Shown in pieces: positions 26,860 through 38,021 of a stretch of 64,000 bases of DNA. The notes under the pieces were generated by a model. It was not told the origin of the DNA. It was given only the letters and a program-made list of their open reading frames with translations, and made no database searches. Within the stretch, counting starts at the first letter, position 1. Each line of letters opens with the position of its first letter. The position numbers and the translations under genes are program-made. The stretch is taken from positions 1-64,000 of the forward strand of contig QAOA01005236.1 in the NCBI GenBank assembly GCA_003255065.1, read 5' to 3'. Source of the DNA: Cercis canadensis. Taxonomy: Eukaryota; Streptophyta; Magnoliopsida; Fabales; Fabaceae.

Positions 26860-28276
26860 CTTCAGCAATGTCGGCAACTTGACTTCCGGCCTTGGATCCC
26901 AATTGCCCAGACATCCTTCGATGATAACAAGGAACTTAGCAAGGTAAGTCTACTCGTCTCTCTCTCACTCACTCTCTCTCTCTGATGCCCTAACCCTCAT
27001 GTTTTCTTTTCCTTCACCCTTCTCCTTAGACATCTTCGGAGTCAACGCTCGGAACTGGCGCGGTGAAAGAGGTAAAGCTTTGGTCTTCTCATGCGGATTT
27101 GCCACTCATGCTTGAATTTGTTTAACAAAGTTTAAATCATATAATTTGTCTTTTGAATTTGGCGATTTTTTTAAAAATATTTTCAGTAAATTTTCTGCTT
27201 TTGACAAATTTTAGTCCACACTTAGTTAGCCGTTTAGCTCTTGTTCAAAGACCAAATTCAAGACACGATTTCGTTGATGTTCAATCGGAGGTCAATTCAG
27301 CTAACATGTGGGGAATGATTTGTTGCCTCCCACTTGATATACTAAGTCGAGAATAACATAACATGATTCAACCTTAGCTTGGAATCACTTAAATGAGTGT
27401 GGACCAAAATATGGTTAGAGAAGTTAATAAAGGGGTTCTGGGCTCTAATCCTTTTTTATTAGAATGTGTTCATTTCCGATATTGAAAGGGACTAAGTTGA
27501 CTGTGTTGCATGTCAATCTCAATTGCAATGATATTGTCTTGCCTTCACAATAGCAGTTCTGCTTTTTCGTTTTAAAGACAGCAATAGACATTACATGATG
27601 CTTAGAGAATGCTTAATGTTACTTAATGCAAAATGTGATCGTCCTTTGTATTGGGGAATAAAGAGTTGGGTTGTTGAGCCTCCTGTTTTAGTGTTTCCTA
27701 GAGGTGAAGGATGATTAAGAGAGTTGGTGGTTTGTGTCTTTGCCTTGCCTAGCAGGTTTTCGTGTCCATCTATATATGAAGCACACAGGCCGCAACACAA
27801 CACGAAACATGGACAAAGCGACACAGCGAAACCCAAAGTTTAAGTATACGACACGGCATTGATTTCTATATTAGGAAATTATATAAAGGGAGACTCTATC
27901 CTACGGGGAAATTTTTTTTCATTAGCAGTTCAATATGTATTGTTCAGTGCTATTTAGAGGTGTTGGAGAGTTATCGCGAGTGTCCAGTGGATAATACATG
28001 TCTGACACGTACATGGAGATGGATCCTTTTTTGAAGTGTGGGTGCTTCTTAGACAGGCATTTACTATTGGAAGGACTTTTTCAGTTTGCACCATTGGTGC
28101 AAGCCTTCCGTTGTTTCTTTCCTTCTGCCCTTTCACAGGATATTCTCTATCATAGCTTGATAACTAAGTTTAGTTGCCATATCTTTTTGAAATGAATATA
28201 ACTTATATAAACATAGGATCTTGTTTCTGATTTTGGCAGGCTGTTTACCTGGTTTTTTTTACATCTTTCCTGTTCA
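26860..28276 (+). promoter_or_regulatory. Spliced 5' leader of the DREB2 gene with two uORFs
   Basis: Inferred exons: A, ending at 26943 (AGCAAG/GTAAGT); B, 27030-27071 (CTCCTTAG/ACATC ... AAGAG/GTAAAG); C, starting at 28240 (TTTTGGCAG/GCTG), 37 nt before the main ATG. Two upstream ORFs are visible: ATG 26868 (4 codons, stop at 26880) and ATG 26921, which crosses the A-B junction and stops in exon B (19 codons, basic). Introns in the 5' UTR are common for DREB2 genes. The exons are inferred from splice motifs only. Confidence 0.6.
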
Positions 28277-28894
28277 ATGCAAAGTGCAACTTGCATGCAC
28301 AAATCAGAGAGAACCCATGCTAAAGGGGATGGATCCAGGTCCCTGGCTGAGACATTGGAAAGATGGAAGGAGTATAATGCTCGGCTTGAATCTGGCAATG
28401 ATGGGGATAAGCCAATTCGTAAAGTTCCTGCCAAGGGATCAAAGAAGGGATGCATGAAAGGCAAAGGAGGGCCTGAGAACTCACGTTGTAACTACAGAGG
28501 TGTTAGGCAAAGGACCTGGGGCAAGTGGGTTGCTGAAATTCGGGAGCCAAACAGGGGGAATAGGCTTTGGTTGGGTACATTTGCAACTGCAATTGGAGCT
28601 GCTCTTGCCTATGATGAGGCAGCGAGGGCCATGTATGGTTCATGTGCCCGCCTCAACTTTCCCAATATTTCAGTTCCCAATTTCTCTAAAGAATCTTCAA
28701 AACAGTCTCCAGTTGCAAATCAGTCTGGTTCTGAAATAGCAACATCAGGACATTCTGAGTCCATGATAACACCAAACAACTCTGGGTGTTGTGGAGGCGA
28801 GAATATTGACATGAAGCATGTTTCTTCAAATGTAAAGCATGAGGAAGGGGAAGGTGAGTCAAGTATCAGCTCCTCCCCTACTTCATTGTCATGA
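28277..28894 (+). CDS. DREB2: DREB2-type AP2/ERF transcription factor
   Basis: Nuclear activator that in this family binds DRE/CRT elements (core CCGAC) in drought and heat responses. 205 aa in one coding exon. Order: [13 protein letters not shown] (about 22-34); the DREB2 hallmark [21 protein letters not shown] (51-71); AP2 domain about 72-129, with [19 protein letters not shown] giving the Val and Glu expected at AP2 positions 14 and 19; then a Ser-rich acidic C-terminus ending [13 protein letters not shown]. The usual Lys/Arg-rich N-terminal NLS is not present after this ATG, and the protein is short for a DREB2. The frame is open upstream to the splice acceptor at 28240, so an alternative N-terminus is possible. 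A truncated LINE lies 730 bp downstream. Confidence 0.92.
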   Translation: MQSATCMHKSERTHAKGDGSRSLAETLERWKEYNARLESGNDGDKPIRKVPAKGSKKGCMKGKGGPENSRCNYRGVRQRTWGKWVAEIREPNRGNRLWLGTFATAIGAALAYDEAARAMYGSCARLNFPNISVPNFSKESSKQSPVANQSGSEIATSGHSESMITPNNSGCCGGENIDMKHVSSNVKHEEGEGESSISSSPTSLS

Positions 28895-29605
28895 TGTATA
28901 TTTTGCACATTCTGATCCGGATATGGCTAGAAAGTTTAGCCTTTTGTACTTGCAGTGATTAAACATAGGTTGAATGAATTTTGAAAATTGTAACTGGAAT
29001 TAGCTGTTGTAATATGTACTGGGTTGATAATTTTTCAATTATTGTTGCCCAAGGCAAGCCTCACATCTAGACTTGAAATATTGATTTACTCTGCAAGTGA
29101 TACTAGACAGCTCTAGTCTTTCTGTTTTGCACAAATGAGTGTGTTGAAGTATTTTTCCTTTCCGATCCCTATCCATGAGATCGGCTGTTACTGGTTGGCA
29201 AGCTTAAGTTGTAACTTGCAACAGAATGCTAAGGATTAGTATTGCTATTTAGCCCAATGGATTTTAGGGAAAACATACCATGAATAGGTTTACATGATAT
29301 ATGAAGTGTTGAGCTAGTTGCTGAGATTAAAGAAACCTGTAGGTGTGTTTTTGAAGGATACTTCATTGGTTACACATTTTGGTTGAGAATATCATTTTCC
29401 TTTTAACGAAAGGTGGTGCGCACATTTCGTCGGGAAAGGGTAAGGAGCAGTTTGGTTTGGTGAGTCTATACCAATATGCCTGCAAAAAGCTGTAATTTTT
29501 TGTATGAATGAACTGGGGTCTTTATGGAAACTAAATTGCTCTTCCACTACTATTTGGTACACCAGATATTAACACATAATTCCACCTAGCTTTTATTTTC
29601 ACACT
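28895..29605. other. DREB2 3' flank
   Basis: Probable 3' UTR and spacer: T/A-rich sequence after the DREB2 stop, with no further ORF of interest. It ends at the TSD of the downstream LINE. Confidence 0.55.
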
Positions 29606-29622
29606 AAAATGGCACCATGTTT

Positions 29623-30763
29623 CTTCAAGATCAGGTCACGGAGGAAATTGTTTCCGCTTGCTAGACATGGGAGTTGCAAGATACGTTAGTGTGGGGTAGT
29701 GCTACAAATGGAATCTATTCAGCCAAGATGGGATATGACTGGCTTCTTAGAGGGAAACTCATAACAGAGATGCTAACATGTGGGCGTGGATTTGAAGGCT
29801 GGGGATTCCAGAAAAAATAAAAACTCTTATTTGGCTGATCCTGCATGAGGCGATTCCAACCAACATGCTACAGAGAAATCGTCATCTCACTCACACTGCA
29901 ATGTGTTGCAGGTGCTCAATGGTTGATGAGAGTATTCTTCATTGCCTGAGGGATTGCACTATGCCACGCAAAATCTGGTCTCACTTTGGCTTTGGTGATG
30001 ACGCAAGTTTCTGGAACATGGATCTTCGAACGTGGGTTTCTGTCTACAGCCATGTAGAAACAATAAGCCTCGAGGTGCATGCTCTTTTTCTTTGTCCTAT
30101 TTGGTGGATTTGGAGAGATCGCAACGAAAAGTTGCTAGAAGGTGTCGTACTCCGCTGATGCCCATTATCCATAGAATTAAAGCCATAGTGCATGTCTGTG
30201 AGAATGTGTTTCTTTTTAACAAGGAAACTCAACGAAGGGAAGTTAGGTGGGTATTTTGGCAAGCTCCAAGTTTAGAAAAGGTGAAACTTAATGTTGACGG
30301 TAGCAATTTGGGCAACCCAGGGAGAGTAGGTTTTGGAGGTCTTATTCTAGATAGCCAGGGGTTGTGGCTTGGGGGCTTCTGTGGGTATATTGGCGCTGGA
30401 ACCAACATCAAAGCAAAACTCGTGGCTCTTAGGAATGGCTTGCAAGCCTGCTAGGACAGAGGTTTTATGAACTTGATATGCGAAACAGACTCCCTAGAGG
30501 CAATTAATTTGATAAAAAAATACAGATGTCAACTTCCACATATATGGGTGCATCTTAAGTGACATCAGACATCTAATGAGAAGAGGTTGGCATTTGCAGG
30601 GGCAGATTTCATGGCAAAAAAAGGAGCTCAGGAGCATGAAAGTTGATCTTTTTATGATCAGCCTCTTAGTGAAGTTCTGGTAATTTTGTTGGCAAATAGG
30701 ATGGCTGTTGCCTTCCCTAGGTTGTAGTTTTTTTTTTTTTTTCACTCTTGTAACCAAAAAAAA
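29623..30763 (+). mobile_element. 5'-truncated L1-type LINE (zf-RVT and RNase H)
   Basis: A 1.14-kb insert bounded by a 17-bp perfect TSD AAAATGGCACCATGTTT (29606-29622 and 30764-30780) and ending in an A-run. In order it reads: the end of the reverse transcriptase region with a zf-RVT domain (WRLGIPEKIKTLIW ... CCRCSMVDESILHCLRDC, about 29790-29965) and an RNase H domain (VKLNVDGSNLGNPGRVGFGG ... CETDSLEAINLI, about 30280-30510). The frame shifts near 30110 and a TAG interrupts at about 30452; the conserved Glu of the RNase H AEL motif reads KAKL. It is therefore a dead copy. Perfect TSDs argue for a fairly recent insertion. Confidence 0.93.
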
Positions 30764-31329
30764 AAAATGGCACCATGTTTTCTCAGTGTAGAATGTTTAT
30801 CGCAATATGTCTTCAAAATTCACTCGGAATATCTTGGAGCTTCACAAGATGAAATCTTTATGATTATTTAAATTTTTTGACATAATTTTTCATTGACATC
30901 TGGATAGCATAGAATTTGAGTTGGCACAATTTGAAACATGCCACATCAGCACTTATATCAATCCTTTTATTTAGTCACATATCGGTAAAGAAGTTGAAAC
31001 CTATGCTCTCGTGTAAAGGGTAAACTACTCAAGCCAATCACATCACCACTAAATAACAACACCTTATGGCTTAAATTATATTAATTCTGGCATACATAAA
31101 CTCATAGTCTTAACTTATCTTTTTTTGTTTTTTCCTGCTGAAAACAATAGGGCCTGTCCTCCTTCATATTGTATATCCATCTTTTCTTGGGCTTAGGCTG
31201 TGGGTTCTGTTTTACGAGCTCGTGGGCCTAACTTTTAGGGGGTGGGGGGAAGCAATAGGCCTACGTTAGACCTTAGATTAGCGTCCTATAATTCAAAGCT
31301 CTAACGGGAGGGTGAAAAAGGACTATTAG

Positions 31330-31638
31330 AAATTTAGAATAGAGATATGTTACATGTAGATGCCAATATTTTTTTTTAAAGAGGGAAAGAAAGATTTGAC
31401 AAAATTGCAGAAATCATTCTTATTCTAAAAATTACATGGATCTTTTTGAACTAAAAAATGTTTAATACTATGTTATTGTTTAATAGNAAATTTAGAATAG
31501 AGATATGTAGATGCCAATATTTTTTTTTTAAAGAGGGAAAGAAAGATTTGACAAAATTGCAGAAATCATTCTTATTCTAAAAATTACATGGATCTTTTTG
31601 AACTAAAAAATGTTTAATACTATGTTATTGTTTAATAG
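31330..31638. repeat. Near-identical direct copies flanking an N (assembly duplication)
   Basis: Copy 1 (31330-31486) and copy 2 (31488-31638) both start AAATTTAGAATAGAGATATG and end TTGTTTAATAG, and differ by a 7-bp indel and a T-run length. A single N at 31487 separates them. They probably represent two alleles of one sequence. Confidence 0.8.
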
Positions 31639-32560
31639 AGAATTCTGTTTGGTTCTGAAAACAATAAGAGAAGTTCATATAATCATAAAACTAAAATGGA
31701 TTCCACCAGTATTAATTCCTGTAAGAGTATGAGGACCCCCGCAAAATTATTTTGAAGTGAAAGGATACTCTTGTGGTTGCCTACTGCTCTGCTGCTGACA
31801 TTCAACCACAACAGGGTCCAGCCATTGATGGCCTTATGTTATCTAATATGTCTGCAAACATAAACATGTGAAGTAGCTTCATTAGGAACCTCAATCACTT
31901 GTCTACAACTTGAGCCACAACCATAAACATGTGAAGTAGCTTGCTTAGGAATCATTTTGCATCAAAAATGACATCACTGGGCCACTTCCTCCAAGGTAGA
32001 GCATTTTCTAGAGGAAGGAGATTAAAATAGGAATTGATTCCCGTATTTGGGTGACCTTGATTAAAGAAGAGAGAATAAGTTAATTTTGGTGCAGATTACA
32101 TGAAGTTGAGAGTAGGTGGATATTGTTTTGGGTAACTATAGCTACTTGTATGAAAAATCCACAACTACCGACTTTCATGTGGTCGCCATTTTGACTGTTT
32201 GGAACTCAAAGCCCATGAAATGTTGAAAATAGCACATGAATGAAACTAGTCACTCACTGCCGCCCCAATCTTTAAGTAGAGTCACTCAAAGCCCATGAAA
32301 TGTTGAACTTTTGAACGTTTGTGTATCTTGACTCTTGACTCTTGCTGGTGGGTTTACTGTTTAGCAAGGCAACCAGCGGGGTAACTTTTGTCGTTTTCGG
32401 ATTACAATAATCTTATATGCTTCTGCTTGTTATGTAACATCCACCGACCTTTAATCAAGGAGGCAACACGCAAAAAAATTAAAAATATTATATATTCTGC
32501 CAATTTTTATTGCCTTTTTAGTAGATGAAATGAGAAGAGAATGAAAAACTTAGTAATATT

Positions 32561-32753
32561 GGGTATGTTTGATTTCAATTTTTAAAAATTATTTTTTATT
32601 TTTGAAAAAAAAAAATTTTTTTGTTTGATAGAGTTGTTTTTGTTTATATGTTTTAAAAATTTACTCTTAAAATATTATTCTAAAAACAAGATAAGACTAT
32701 TTTCAAAAATAATTTTTAAAAATAAAAAAATAAAAACAGAATCAAACATACCC
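32561..32753. mobile_element. Small TIR element (GGGTATGTTTGAT ends)
   Basis: A 193-bp AT-rich unit with ends GGGTATGTTTGATT and AATCAAACATACCC, a perfect 14-bp inverted repeat continuing imperfectly inward. ATT is present on both sides, giving at most a 3-bp TSD as in PIF/Harbinger elements. It is non-coding. Confidence 0.65.
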
Positions 32754-33527
32754 ATTATCATTCCTGTATTTTTAAGCTTGATGATGAAAATGAGTTGCAG
32801 GTTGACCTTAATTATGAAAAAAGGCATTACTATTGGCCTTAATTACCAAAAGAAAGCTACTATATGAGGTTTTGGTGGTATGGTTAGGAAAATAGGATCG
32901 ATGGTGTTAATGATGAAAATGATAGGCATAGGCGATGAATGCATCTGCTAATTTCCAGCTATAGTGCCAACCCATGAGGGTAAAATTAGGAAAAGGGCGC
33001 CTTCTATGGCCTCATCCATTAACTAACATGAGTATTTATTTCTCAAAGGAAGCATTTACCCTCAGGGTTAAGAGTGAAGGCAGTTGTTGTTGTAAAAGTA
33101 AAACACCAAAGCAGTCCAAACAGCTGTATCCTTGCTAGTTACTAGAGATTGAATTGGAAGACAGCAAACATTTCTTTATTCCCAAAACCAAACTCACTCT
33201 CCCTACTCCAGTAGTCCCTCCCTCCCTCCCTCCGTCTTTGCATATCTGATTAATTTATTATGCATGGGACCCATTTCCATGCGAAGACAGTGCCAGATGA
33301 ACCTTCAACCACACGTTCACACGTAAGAAGATCTAAACCATCCATTGGTTCCTCTTGTATTTAAATTCCCCACAAGCCCATCAGAATGTTATGTTCAGCA
33401 CTAGGACTAGCAGAGCCTCACTTGCTCTCTCCTTCCTTAACACTGACACATCCTCTAAAACCCTGAATCTCAATTTGTGTAGAAGGTATCTCAAGTTGCA
33501 GCAAACACATACTTTTTTGTTTAGAGA

Positions 33528-33875
33528 ATGGGCAAGCTTGGTTTGTTTTGTTTTCTAGTAGCTCAGGTGTTGGTACTCCAAGCCATGGTCAATGACTCTG
33601 AGGCAGCCGGGCTAAACCCAAACCTAATGGAACTTAAAACAGAGACAGCAGCTGAGGCACATGAGAACAGAGTTAGAACTGCAGATCAACCAGTTTCTAG
33701 CAGTGCAGAGTCTGAAGCAGCTGAAGCACCAGAGATTAGACGGCTGGGAAAGCATCATTCCACAGACAAGTCAGTGGCAGGTGGGGGTGTCATTATAGGT
33801 GGCCTTGTTACTGCCATTTGTGCCGCTGTTTTTTGCTACATTCGGGTTACCAGGAAAAGAGACGATGCCCACTGA
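33528..33875 (+). CDS. Small secreted-type membrane protein, function unknown
   Basis: 115 aa in one exon. A hydrophobic signal peptide (about 1-20, up to LQAM) is followed by an acidic, Ala/Glu/Ser-rich extracellular segment (about 24-70), then a conserved-looking RRLGKHHSTDKSVAGGGVIIGGL stretch whose second half begins a membrane helix (about 85-105), and a short basic tail RVTRKRDDAH. I recall plant proteins of unknown function that share the HHS-DKSVAGGGVI-GG-FCYIR signature. The topology suggests a type I single-pass protein with a short cytosolic tail. A CT-rich leader precedes the ATG. No catalytic domain is visible. Confidence 0.8.
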   Translation: MGKLGLFCFLVAQVLVLQAMVNDSEAAGLNPNLMELKTETAAEAHENRVRTADQPVSSSAESEAAEAPEIRRLGKHHSTDKSVAGGGVIIGGLVTAICAAVFCYIRVTRKRDDAH

Positions 33876-34593
33876 GATCCTTGCCCTGCCTCAATATCTT
33901 TGTTTTTGATTCTTTACAAATAGTTTAGGAACTAGCAAGTAAAAACAGTGATATTGAATTTGAAACCCAACATTAAGATTGCTAGAATTTATATTAGCGT
34001 GATACTATTTGTCATATATTGTGAATATCAACATCGTTTTGAAATTTCAGTAAATGCTATCCTTCTTCTCTCTCTCTGTTTGTCCTTTCTCTTTTTTCTA
34101 CTTACTCTCTTTCGTCTACTTCTCTTTTCTTTTTCTCTTAGACAGCATCAAAAGCCAAGTGGGGGCCTTGCTTTGTTAAAGATTACCTTTTTTTGTTCAA
34201 ATAACAGTATGATGCACTGCATATAAAAAGCGCAAAAGGGGCAACCCAGATCACCTTTTTGTTTAAAAAACCAGGTTTAGAGTCATTGATTGCGCTTTTC
34301 TTAATAGGCAATCCATCTAACTAAGTGTATCTTAGATGATTGTAGAGGGAAATAATGTATGATGTAGCCCAATGGGTGATTTTTACATTTACCCTGTTTG
34401 CATTAGAAAAGCCCAAAGAAAACACTCTCACCGTCTCAATTTTCTTATCAGTCTCGATTCCTTTTTCCCTCCAAAGAAACAAACAAACTAGAATTCAACA
34501 AAGAAAACCAATCCCATCATCATTCCTCTGTTCTCCCGCAGATAAGTGCTTCTTCTTCTTCTTCGTCTCTGGTCCTATCTTCACTGAGCTTCA

Positions 34594-35649
34594 ATGGCCT
34601 CCTGTTGTTCGAGTTGGTGTCCAGTCTACGTTGTGGCCTCTATAACATTGGCCTTTTTGGCAATTACCATAGCGGTGCACTCAATATCCAAGAATTCAGA
34701 AGCAGCAATCACACCCATCACCCATGACCTCTCTCTAAACGCTTCCAGAGCCCTCAGACTCGCTGGCTTCGATGCCATGGCTGACCTTCTCCACCGCTCT
34801 CCTCAATTCTACCTTCCTCCTGAGAACTCCACCATCTTTGCCATCAAAGACTCTGCCATCAGCAACACCTCTCTCCCTCCTTGGCTCTTGAAAAATCTCC
34901 TCCTCTACCATACCTTGAGCTCCAAGGTTTCCATCGATGACCTCTTCAACAAGCCCCAAGGGACTTGCATCCCTACCCTGTTTCGTCAAAAGAATGTGGC
35001 AATCACCAAGATTGACGCAAACCGAAGATTATTAGAGATCAATCACGTATTAGTCTCATACCCAGATATATTTCTGGGAGGCCAAATTGCAATTCATGGT
35101 GTTCTTGCACCATTTTCTTTCTTGGATCCTCAAGATCTGCGTGGGGGTTTCGATTTTATCAAGTCACCAATTTGTCGTTCCAGCTCCAACTCCATGATAG
35201 CTTCAGATGCTTATGAATCCACTAACACGGTGGACTGGAACCGCATTGTCCAGTTGCTGAGTTCAAATGGGTATGCTTCGTTTTCAATTGGATTGCATTC
35301 TGTTCTTGATGGGATTGTAAGAGATTCAATGGGTTTGGATTCTGTCACAATCTTCGCTCCTCAAGATTTGGCACTACTAGCATCTCCTTCACCCTTGCTT
35401 GATAGAGCCGTGAGGCTTCATATTCTGCCTCAGAGATTTACTTACAGAGACCTCACTTCTCTGCCGGCTAGGACATTGTTAAACACACTGGTGCCTGACC
35501 AAGATCTTGAAAATGAAGGAATTCAAGATTTCATGTCTGGGTTGATTATTAGCGACGTGGAGATTGTGGCACCCGACGTTTTTACTTCTGACAAGTTCGT
35601 AATTCATGGGATCTCTGGAGCTTTTACGTTGGCTGAGCTTACTGCATGA
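34594..35649 (+). CDS. FLA: Fasciclin-like arabinogalactan protein (FLA19/20/21-like)
   Basis: Intronless, 351 aa. An N-terminal hydrophobic segment (about 10-29, VYVVASITLAFLAITIAVHSI) acts as signal peptide or anchor. Two FAS1-like regions follow: about 45-175 (ASRALRLAGFDAMADLL ... STIFAIKDSAI ... LLLYHTLSS ... IAIHGVLAP) and about 215-350 (IVQLLSSNGYASFSIGL ... VTIFAPQDLALL ... LHILPQRFTY ... FVIHGISGAF). No C-terminal hydrophobic GPI signal and few Pro-rich AGP motifs are present, which fits the divergent FLA19-21 group rather than classical FLAs. Such proteins act at the cell surface or wall as adhesion-type molecules. A CTT-rich leader precedes the ATG. Confidence 0.9.
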   Translation: MASCCSSWCPVYVVASITLAFLAITIAVHSISKNSEAAITPITHDLSLNASRALRLAGFDAMADLLHRSPQFYLPPENSTIFAIKDSAISNTSLPPWLLKNLLLYHTLSSKVSIDDLFNKPQGTCIPTLFRQKNVAITKIDANRRLLEINHVLVSYPDIFLGGQIAIHGVLAPFSFLDPQDLRGGFDFIKSPICRSSSNSMIASDAYESTNTVDWNRIVQLLSSNGYASFSIGLHSVLDGIVRDSMGLDSVTIFAPQDLALLASPSPLLDRAVRLHILPQRFTYRDLTSLPARTLLNTLVPDQDLENEGIQDFMSGLIISDVEIVAPDVFTSDKFVIHGISGAFTLAELTA

Positions 35650-38021
35650 GGATACAAGGTCAATGCAATGGTTCGTTTAGGTTTCTATGCAGAGCACATG
35701 CAGATTTGTTTCATTTTCACTCAACAGAGATAAATTTTAATAATCCCTAACTTTCTCTCTTATTCATCATGTTGTTACTCTTCTTGGCTACCTGAGAGAG
35801 CAATTCGATAATCTCTGCTATACGTGTTTGTATTTGTATGTCACTCATGGGCTAGTTATCTTTAACTCTGCAAGCGGCTCTTTTCATTGTAAGGATTTCA
35901 TAGTTGAGGAAAGTTGATTCTTGTTTTCCAATGGTTATCTTTTATCAAGTGAAAAATCATATAAATTCTGTTCGAACCCACCTTGCTCGGTTTCCACATT
36001 TCATTGATTTTTATTTAACAGTTACCAATCAATCTTACAGCCCATGGTTACCATTACCAATACCAATATAGGCATTTCTTATATCTGAAAGCAAAGCAAA
36101 TAAATGATACTCACAAGGATTGAAACATTGCGCACAACTGTTACGAATAAATAGGATATTGATTTGAGGAAAGTGTTGATAATTGGTAAATGTAGAGTGC
36201 CATACATTACACAAGAAGACATTTGGACAAAGCGCGGTCGTAATTCGTGAAACAATGAATAGTTGGAATTTCGAAATTTGGAACCGCAAACACGACAAAT
36301 CTCGGGCACCATGAATGGGAGGGTGCCAAGCACAAAGCTTGGCCTACTTGCCATTTCCAAAATCATGAAAGCATCAACATTAAGGCAGAACCCAGGCAAC
36401 AGCAAGCTAAGTTTCTGCTCTACCAGATAGCCTGTCAAATTGTGTTCAATATGCATGATGTTTGGGGAGACAACTTCTTTCACGCTTCAAAATTGATGGA
36501 CCATTTACTAGTCAACAAGGAGAAACAATGAGTAGCACAACATGATATGCATTATTCTGAGAATACAGATTGAATTACTGGCCCATCTGTATTTACTATA
36601 ATCAGAGATCCTATTCACTGAAGGAAGCCGTCATGCACATAAGCCACAAGGTCACACCAGAGGTTCATGATTTAAATACCAAAGAAAATTACAGGAATAG
36701 CGTTTTCAATGCATCTCAGAAAATAATTGGGCTCAGAACAGTTTGTTAAGTATCTAAATGCTACAACATTGGGTGTCATCTATCATGCAACAACCATTCA
36801 AGAGCTGCAGTAAAAATATTGGGTTCAAGCGAAGTTCTTTAATGCATATAATTCCGTAACATGATAAGTAAGAAGATGTCTAAAGAACTAAACATTGTTC
36901 TTATTACTACTGAAGAAGTTTCTAAGATTAATCCAATCTTAGTCTAAACAAGTGATGGTTCTTCACGGTGGAGGACATCTGGAAACTGACCCAGATCTTA
37001 GAAACAATCATGGAGGATGTAACCTACCGCTATACATAGGACAAATTACGAGTTAAATCATCAGTAAGATTTTCACACAAAACCACACTACATCTTTTTA
37101 TAGGCTATATTTGGTCCAACATTAATTCATTTCAGAAACTATTATCCCTTTGTTTCTGTAAAAGTACAGCTAACTATTGTCTGCTGTTTAGCTAACTCTT
37201 CAATTCAGAGAATGCCATCAATAATCTGTTCAGTACTTTATAACAAGCTTTGTGCCAGCAGATAGCATATTCTACCTCTTAAGACGTTCCAACAGGTTTG
37301 ATAGGAATTGCTGTTGTGGAGAAAAATATGAAAGAAAGAAGTCTCACAGAGCATTTTTTACCCACTTACATAAGAAGAAATCCTCTTGAATGGTGGAGAA
37401 TATCAGAATACCATACTTGGATTTTCATGCGCTAAAGCATAACAAGCATCACAGATCAATCAAAAGAATTCTAGTACATTCAATGTGAGCTAGTGCCCTT
37501 CAAGAAACCATCTCCTGATCATAGTCCTCTAATAGCCTAGCTCAATAATTCTAACCAACACGACTATGACCATTGAAAACAGATACAAAATCTAGATGCC
37601 AACTAAATCATCCTCTCAGAAAAGCAGCTAGGCTGCGTCAACTACAGCCACAACATATGCAACACCACATCCAAAAATCACCTATTCTACCCGTGTTCTG
37701 TAAGTTTATTTTATCAATGAAGTTAAATACTTTCAGTTCTTATTCCTGTGAGAAGAGATTATCCCTGTGTTTGGCTGTGAGGCATCATTCTCATAAACAT
37801 ATCTCCACCGGTCAGCATCACAGACAGGAAAGACCCCATATGAAAAAAGCCGAGGTCTTACAAGCTCTAAAGTCAGAAAGCTCATTAGCAATGGAAACCA
37901 TCATGATGCTAAAGTGAATGATTCAATTTAAAACCATTATCAAATATATAGACACATATATCCGAAAAACAGAATAGGAAATCTAATAAATATACTTGAA
38001 AAACGAAAATTTAACTAATGA
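35650..38021. other. Intergenic or 3' flank, no gene recognised
   Basis: FLA 3' flank at the left, then about 2 kb with only incidental ORFs (for example 36079-36483 and 37573-37917) that lack recognisable domains. Some may be 3' flank of the minus-strand methyltransferase gene, but no splice structure can be supported. Confidence 0.5.

Larger units (their letters stand above)
30781..33354. other. Intergenic between LINE and small membrane-protein gene
   Basis: No supported gene. It holds an assembly-type duplication (31330-31638), a MITE candidate (32561-32753) and a CCCT-type repeat at about 33217-33234 in the upstream region of the next gene. Confidence 0.55.

Noticed and set aside
33217-33234. 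(CCCT)n run considered as regulatory element
   Set aside because: A simple repeat in the upstream region; no specific factor site can be claimed.
36079-36483. 134-aa minus-strand ORF downstream of FLA
   Set aside because: No domain, signal or splice context; amino-acid composition looks random.
37573-37917. 114-aa plus-strand ORF
   Set aside because: No recognisable family, and it lies in apparent spacer. It cannot be supported without transcripts.
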